Of a DNA stretch of 9,273 nt, positions 6,561 to 9,273 are shown piece after piece. The notes beneath the pieces are model-generated. The model was given only the letters and a program-made list of their open reading frames with translations. It searched no databases and was not told where the DNA came from. A program made the position numbers and the translations under genes. The DNA comes from an uncultured Erysipelotrichaceae bacterium (GTDB lineage Bacteria; Bacillota_I; Bacilli_A; Erysipelotrichales; Erysipelotrichaceae): the NCBI GenBank assembly GCA_902796465.1, contig CADBPK010000232.1, positions 1 to 9,273 on the forward strand, read 5' to 3'. Each line of letters starts with the position of its first letter. The first letter of the stretch is position 1.

Positions 6561-7763
6561 TCATGCGGACTCTTTTGAAAGAAAACGCGGATAGCTTAGA
6601 TCCATCAGGAATGCACCTGTCGTTGCGGTAATCAGGATGGCCAGAACAGCTACGGACAGAATGATCTTTCCGCAGGGAAGACCGGCCGCAAGAGGAACTG
6701 AACCGATCGCTGCCTGGACTGTGGCTTTTGGCAGATAAGCAAAGACACAATACAGTTTTTCCCTGTTCGTAAGCTTTGTGCCGAGCAGGCAGAGCCATAC
6801 ACCTAAGGATCGGATCACAAGCGCCAGAAGGATCATGATCACTGCCATAAAACCGGCAGAAAGTGTATATCGTATATCAACCGCAGCGCCGACAAGGACG
6901 AACAGGATCACTTCCGCAGCCAGCCATAGTTTTCCGAATTTATCAGAAAGGCGTTTTGAAACAAAACCGGTACTGTAGATCCTCAGCGCACAGGCCATAC
7001 TCATGACTGCCAGAAGACCCGATACGGCGACAATACCGCTCAGCCATGTTTCAACAGACATCAGCAGGAAAGCAATGCCCAGGACGACGATCACTTTCAT
7101 GCTGTTGCGGATATGCCGTTTTTTCATATACGCACTTTCAAAGAACAGTCCAAGTGCACAACCGGTAATGATGCCGAGAAGAATGCCGAGAACAATAGAA
7201 ACGGGAATATCGATCAGTCCCATAAAATCTGTATTTCCGCTTACCGCCATGCCAAGGAAAGAAGTAAACAGGACGATCACGAAAATATCATCACACGATG
7301 CCCCGGCAAGAATCATCTGCGGAATGGACTTTTTTGTCCCATAGCCTGTTTCGATCAGATGCACCATCCTTGGTACAACGACTGCCGGCGAAACAGCAGC
7401 CAGAACTGCACCCATCAGAGCAGCTTCTACCCCTGTTACCGGCAGAAGGAGCGGTGCGAACAAGGTATACGCTGCCAGTTCAAATGAAGCAGGAACAAAC
7501 GAAAGCAGAACTGCAGGACGGCCGACCTGTTTCAGATCGGCAAGATCCAGCGAAAGACCTGCTTTGATCAGAATGATGATCAGGGCAATCTTTCTGAGAT
7601 CACCGGAGATGGATAGAATAGACGGATCAAGAAGATCAAGAACAAACGGTCCCAGAAGGATACCGGTGAACAGCATACCGACGATACGCGGAAGACGCAG
7701 CCGGCTGGCGACCGCAGCCAGTGAAAGACCGACAAGAAAGATAAGCGCAAGAGATGTCAGCAT
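6561..7763 (-). CDS. Cation:proton antiporter (monovalent cation/H+ exchanger family)
   Basis: A 400-residue integral membrane protein with about 12 hydrophobic segments spread over its whole length, typical of the CPA superfamily of Na+(K+)/H+ exchangers. Family marks include RLPRIVGMLFTGILLGP (23-39) in the first helices, SPAVVVPRMV (125-134), and an ASCDDIF segment (155-161) whose paired aspartates D158-D159 sit where the ion-binding pair lies. A DD pair is characteristic of electrogenic exchangers, while ND is commoner in electroneutral CPA1 members. No C-terminal RCK/TrkA nucleotide-binding domain is present, unlike full KefB/C. The start at 7763 is chosen over an ATG 60 bases upstream because AAGGAGG lies 9 nt before it and the upstream residues are basic and unlike a transporter N-terminus. 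The gene stands alone between the operon terminator and a structured leader. The role is probably sodium, potassium or pH homeostasis; the ion is not predictable. Confidence 0.88.
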   Translation of the reverse strand: MLTSLALIFLVGLSLAAVASRLRLPRIVGMLFTGILLGPFVLDLLDPSILSISGDLRKIALIIILIKAGLSLDLADLKQVGRPAVLLSFVPASFELAAYTLFAPLLLPVTGVEAALMGAVLAAVSPAVVVPRMVHLIETGYGTKKSIPQMILAGASCDDIFVIVLFTSFLGMAVSGNTDFMGLIDIPVSIVLGILLGIITGCALGLFFESAYMKKRHIRNSMKVIVVLGIAFLLMSVETWLSGIVAVSGLLAVMSMACALRIYSTGFVSKRLSDKFGKLWLAAEVILFVLVGAAVDIRYTLSAGFMAVIMILLALVIRSLGVWLCLLGTKLTNREKLYCVFAYLPKATVQAAIGSVPLAAGLPCGKIILSVAVLAILITATTGAFLMDLSYPRFLSKESA

Positions 7764-7796
7764 ATACAGGTTCCTCCTTTTCCCCCAATTGCAGAA

Positions 7797-7842
7797 AAGC
7801 TGATGCCTTCTGCGGGTATACACTCACAGAAGTCATCAGCTT
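7797..7842 (-). terminator. Long hairpin before the antiporter: weak terminator or attenuator
   Basis: On the minus strand AAGCTGATG-A-CTTCTG pairs with CAGAAG-G-CATCAGCTT, a 15-bp stem with one mismatch and a 14-nt loop, followed by TTTTCTGC. The U-run is short, so termination would be partial. The position between a flippase and an antiporter suits either a terminator for the former or a read-through control element for the latter. Confidence 0.5.
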
Positions 7843-7888
7843 AATAAGCGGTTTAGGTTGCCCATGGGAGAACTTCATTCCCATATCT

Positions 7889-7917
7889 GTAATATCATAT
7901 GTTCCAAAAGAAATCAA
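7889..7917 (-). promoter_or_regulatory. Possible promoter of the antiporter
   Basis: On the minus strand TTGATT (plus 7912-7917) and TATTAC (plus 7889-7894) are 17 bp apart. Both are imperfect matches to the consensus. If used, transcription would start near 7882 and give a leader of about 119 nt containing the long hairpin. Confidence 0.3.
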
Positions 7918-7965
7918 TATGTACGGCAGACCGGTCATGAATACCGCAGTATTCCGGATGCCTTT

Positions 7966-9273
7966 TTATCTGCGTATAAACTTTTTTACTGTATCCAGTA
8001 TATAGTTATAGCTTTCCGCCTGGAATATTCTGGATTCGAAATAATAGATCAGGACTCCCGTCACGATCTGCAGAACGAGAATGACGATCGTCGGCAGCGG
8101 CAGATACTGAATGAAATATACACAGACTGCCATCACCAGTGCCATGCCGAGAGACGGCAGGATATCCTTCAGCTGTTCCAGATAACCGTAATTCAGCAGC
8201 TTACGGTTCGGCCAGGAGTTGATGATCTGGCAGGCAACACTTGTAAAGAACAAGCTGTATGCCATGGCTTTTACGCTGATGAACATCGTACATACCAGTG
8301 CTGTCAGTCCTACCAGTTTCTTCAGAACTTCGAGGATCAGGTACAGATCACTTCTTCCCATTGCCTTGATCGCATTCAGGTTCGCTGTATGGATAGGATA
8401 GAATGCATAGGAGAAACAGTACATCCGCAGGAAGAATACACAAGGCAGCCATTTATCTGTCAGCAGTAGCCGCACAAACGGTGTCGCACATGCCGCCAGA
8501 CCCATCATCATCGGCCACATAATATAGGATGAAACGGAAATGGCGCGCCGGGTCATAGCTTTTACCCTCTGCGGATCTTCCTGTTCACTTGACAAAGCCG
8601 GGAACAGGACGCTGTCAATGGAAGCATTGATGTTTGAAGTAACAAGATAAGGGAAATTCTGTCCCTTGTTATAGAAGGCAAGATCACTCGGTGTATACAG
8701 TTTTCCGATGATCAGCTCCCTGAGTCTGGTATATCCGGTATCCAGAAGACTGGATACAAGAAGCTTCCAGCCAAAGGCAAACAGTGACTTCAGTCTTTCA
8801 AATGAGAACATGAGCTTCGGACGCCATTTTACTGTCAGCCAGAGGATGATCGTATCCATGGCCATATTGAACAGGTTCTGCGCAACCAGTGCCCAAACAC
8901 CATATCCTTTCAGAGCCATCCAGATGCCGATTACCGCAGCACCGACTGTTCCGCCCAGTGTCGCGAAGAAGAACTTCTTAAACAGCATGTGCCGGGAAAC
9001 ATATGCCTGCTGGATATTCTTTACACCGGATATGATCAGGATCAGGCTGGATACACGCACAAGCGGTGTCAGTTCCGGCATTCTGTAGAAAGAAGCGATC
9101 AGCGGAGCTGCCATAAACATCAGTCCGTAAAGAATAAAGCAGATCACAACATTGAAATAAAAAACGGTGGAAAAATCCAGATCATCCGCATCTTTTTTCT
9201 GGATCAGTGCGGTTCCCATACCGCTGTCCACAAAGACCTGCATGATCGTGGTAAAAACCGCCACCATCGCTAC
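7966..9273 (-). CDS. Polysaccharide/oligosaccharide flippase (MOP superfamily, Wzx/WzxC-like), 5' end outside window
   Basis: The window holds 435 residues in frame to the right edge. Comparison with family members suggests that about 40-50 N-terminal residues, including the first helix, lie beyond position 9273. Although an ATG occurs at 9267, the frame continues upstream (Val-Ala before it) and the protein begins mid-domain with an FVDSGMGTALIQKKD block. The rest matches lipopolysaccharide biosynthesis flippases: DFSTVFYFNV, APLIASFYRMPELTPLVRV, GYGVWALVAQ, FGWKLLVSSLLDT, GKLYTPSDLAFYNKGQ and LLLTDKWLP, with alternating hydrophobic helices to a basic C-terminus (KKFIRR). These membrane proteins move lipid-linked glycan units from the inner to the outer leaflet. 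The gene points to a glycan locus to the right. Whether its substrate is modified by the aminotransferase/ligase genes is unknown, since the antiporter lies between them. Confidence 0.9.
   Translation of the reverse strand, partial: VAMVAVFTTIMQVFVDSGMGTALIQKKDADDLDFSTVFYFNVVICFILYGLMFMAAPLIASFYRMPELTPLVRVSSLILIISGVKNIQQAYVSRHMLFKKFFFATLGGTVGAAVIGIWMALKGYGVWALVAQNLFNMAMDTIILWLTVKWRPKLMFSFERLKSLFAFGWKLLVSSLLDTGYTRLRELIIGKLYTPSDLAFYNKGQNFPYLVTSNINASIDSVLFPALSSEQEDPQRVKAMTRRAISVSSYIMWPMMMGLAACATPFVRLLLTDKWLPCVFFLRMYCFSYAFYPIHTANLNAIKAMGRSDLYLILEVLKKLVGLTALVCTMFISVKAMAYSLFFTSVACQIINSWPNRKLLNYGYLEQLKDILPSLGMALVMAVCVYFIQYLPLPTIVILVLQIVTGVLIYYFESRIFQAESYNYILDTVKKFIRR

Larger units (their letters stand above)
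7764..7965 (-). other. Intergenic leader of the antiporter with two hairpins
   Basis: The 202 bp between flippase and antiporter hold no convincing gene; one overlapping minus-strand frame lacks a ribosome site and family likeness. A large inverted repeat at 7797-7842 (9 bp + one mismatch + 6 bp, 14-nt loop) ends 18 bases before the AAGGAGG of the antiporter. It is followed on the minus strand by TTTTC, so it may act as a terminator for the flippase transcript or as an attenuator. A smaller hairpin, ATGGGA-N9-TCCCAT, lies at 7864-7884, and a third small stem, GAATAC-TGCG-GTATTC, lies further upstream. Confidence 0.5.

Noticed and set aside
7636..7938. 100-codon minus-strand frame upstream of and overlapping the antiporter
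   Set aside because: It has no ribosome site before its ATG, overlaps the antiporter by more than 100 bases in another frame, and its C-terminal part has the composition of an out-of-frame shadow.

Overview
The window looks like a piece of a moderate-GC Bacillota (Firmicutes) chromosome, possibly a gut Erysipelotrichia-type organism. The evidence is strong AGGAGG-like ribosome sites, short intergenic gaps, intrinsic terminators with U-tracts, and protein sequences of Firmicutes style. The genus is not determinable from the sequence alone. No tRNA, rRNA, CRISPR array, insertion sequence or phage gene was seen.

Layout: (1) 1-434, minus: the N-terminus of a heavy-metal P1B-type ATPase that runs off the left edge. 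It has a very His-rich linker and a promoter with two operator-like elements at 448-497. (2) 534-1628, minus: a DegT/DnrJ/EryC1/StrS-family PLP aminotransferase of the sugar-aminotransferase type, closed by an intrinsic terminator. (3) 1705-6472, plus, divergent from it: a tight three-gene operon. It encodes an ATP-grasp ligase, a 736-residue protein joining a ketopantoate-reductase-type dehydrogenase to a PaaK/CapK-type adenylate-forming ligase, and a second free-standing PaaK/CapK-type ligase. A strong hairpin terminator follows at 6478-6510. (4) 6561-7763, minus: a cation/proton antiporter preceded by a structured leader. (5) 7966-9273, minus: a polysaccharide/oligosaccharide flippase whose 5' end lies beyond the right edge.

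The most interesting part is 534-6472. The four proteins supply one PLP aminotransferase, one NAD(P)H-dependent 2-oxoacid-type reductase, two AMP-forming carboxylate activators and one ATP-grasp carboxylate-amine ligase. No acyl-carrier protein, condensation domain or thioesterase is present in the window. A working inference is a small pathway that makes, activates and couples a short hydroxy- or amino-acid-like acid to an amine. The acceptor could be an amino sugar, since the aminotransferase resembles nucleotide-sugar 4-aminotransferases and a glycan flippase lies nearby. The specific product is not readable from sequence, and I do not recognise this exact cluster as a described system.

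The reductase-ligase fusion carries a well-placed internal ribosome site and start codon at the domain junction, with out-of-frame TGA-TAG stops immediately before it. It is therefore either a recent gene fusion or two genes joined by a one-base error.
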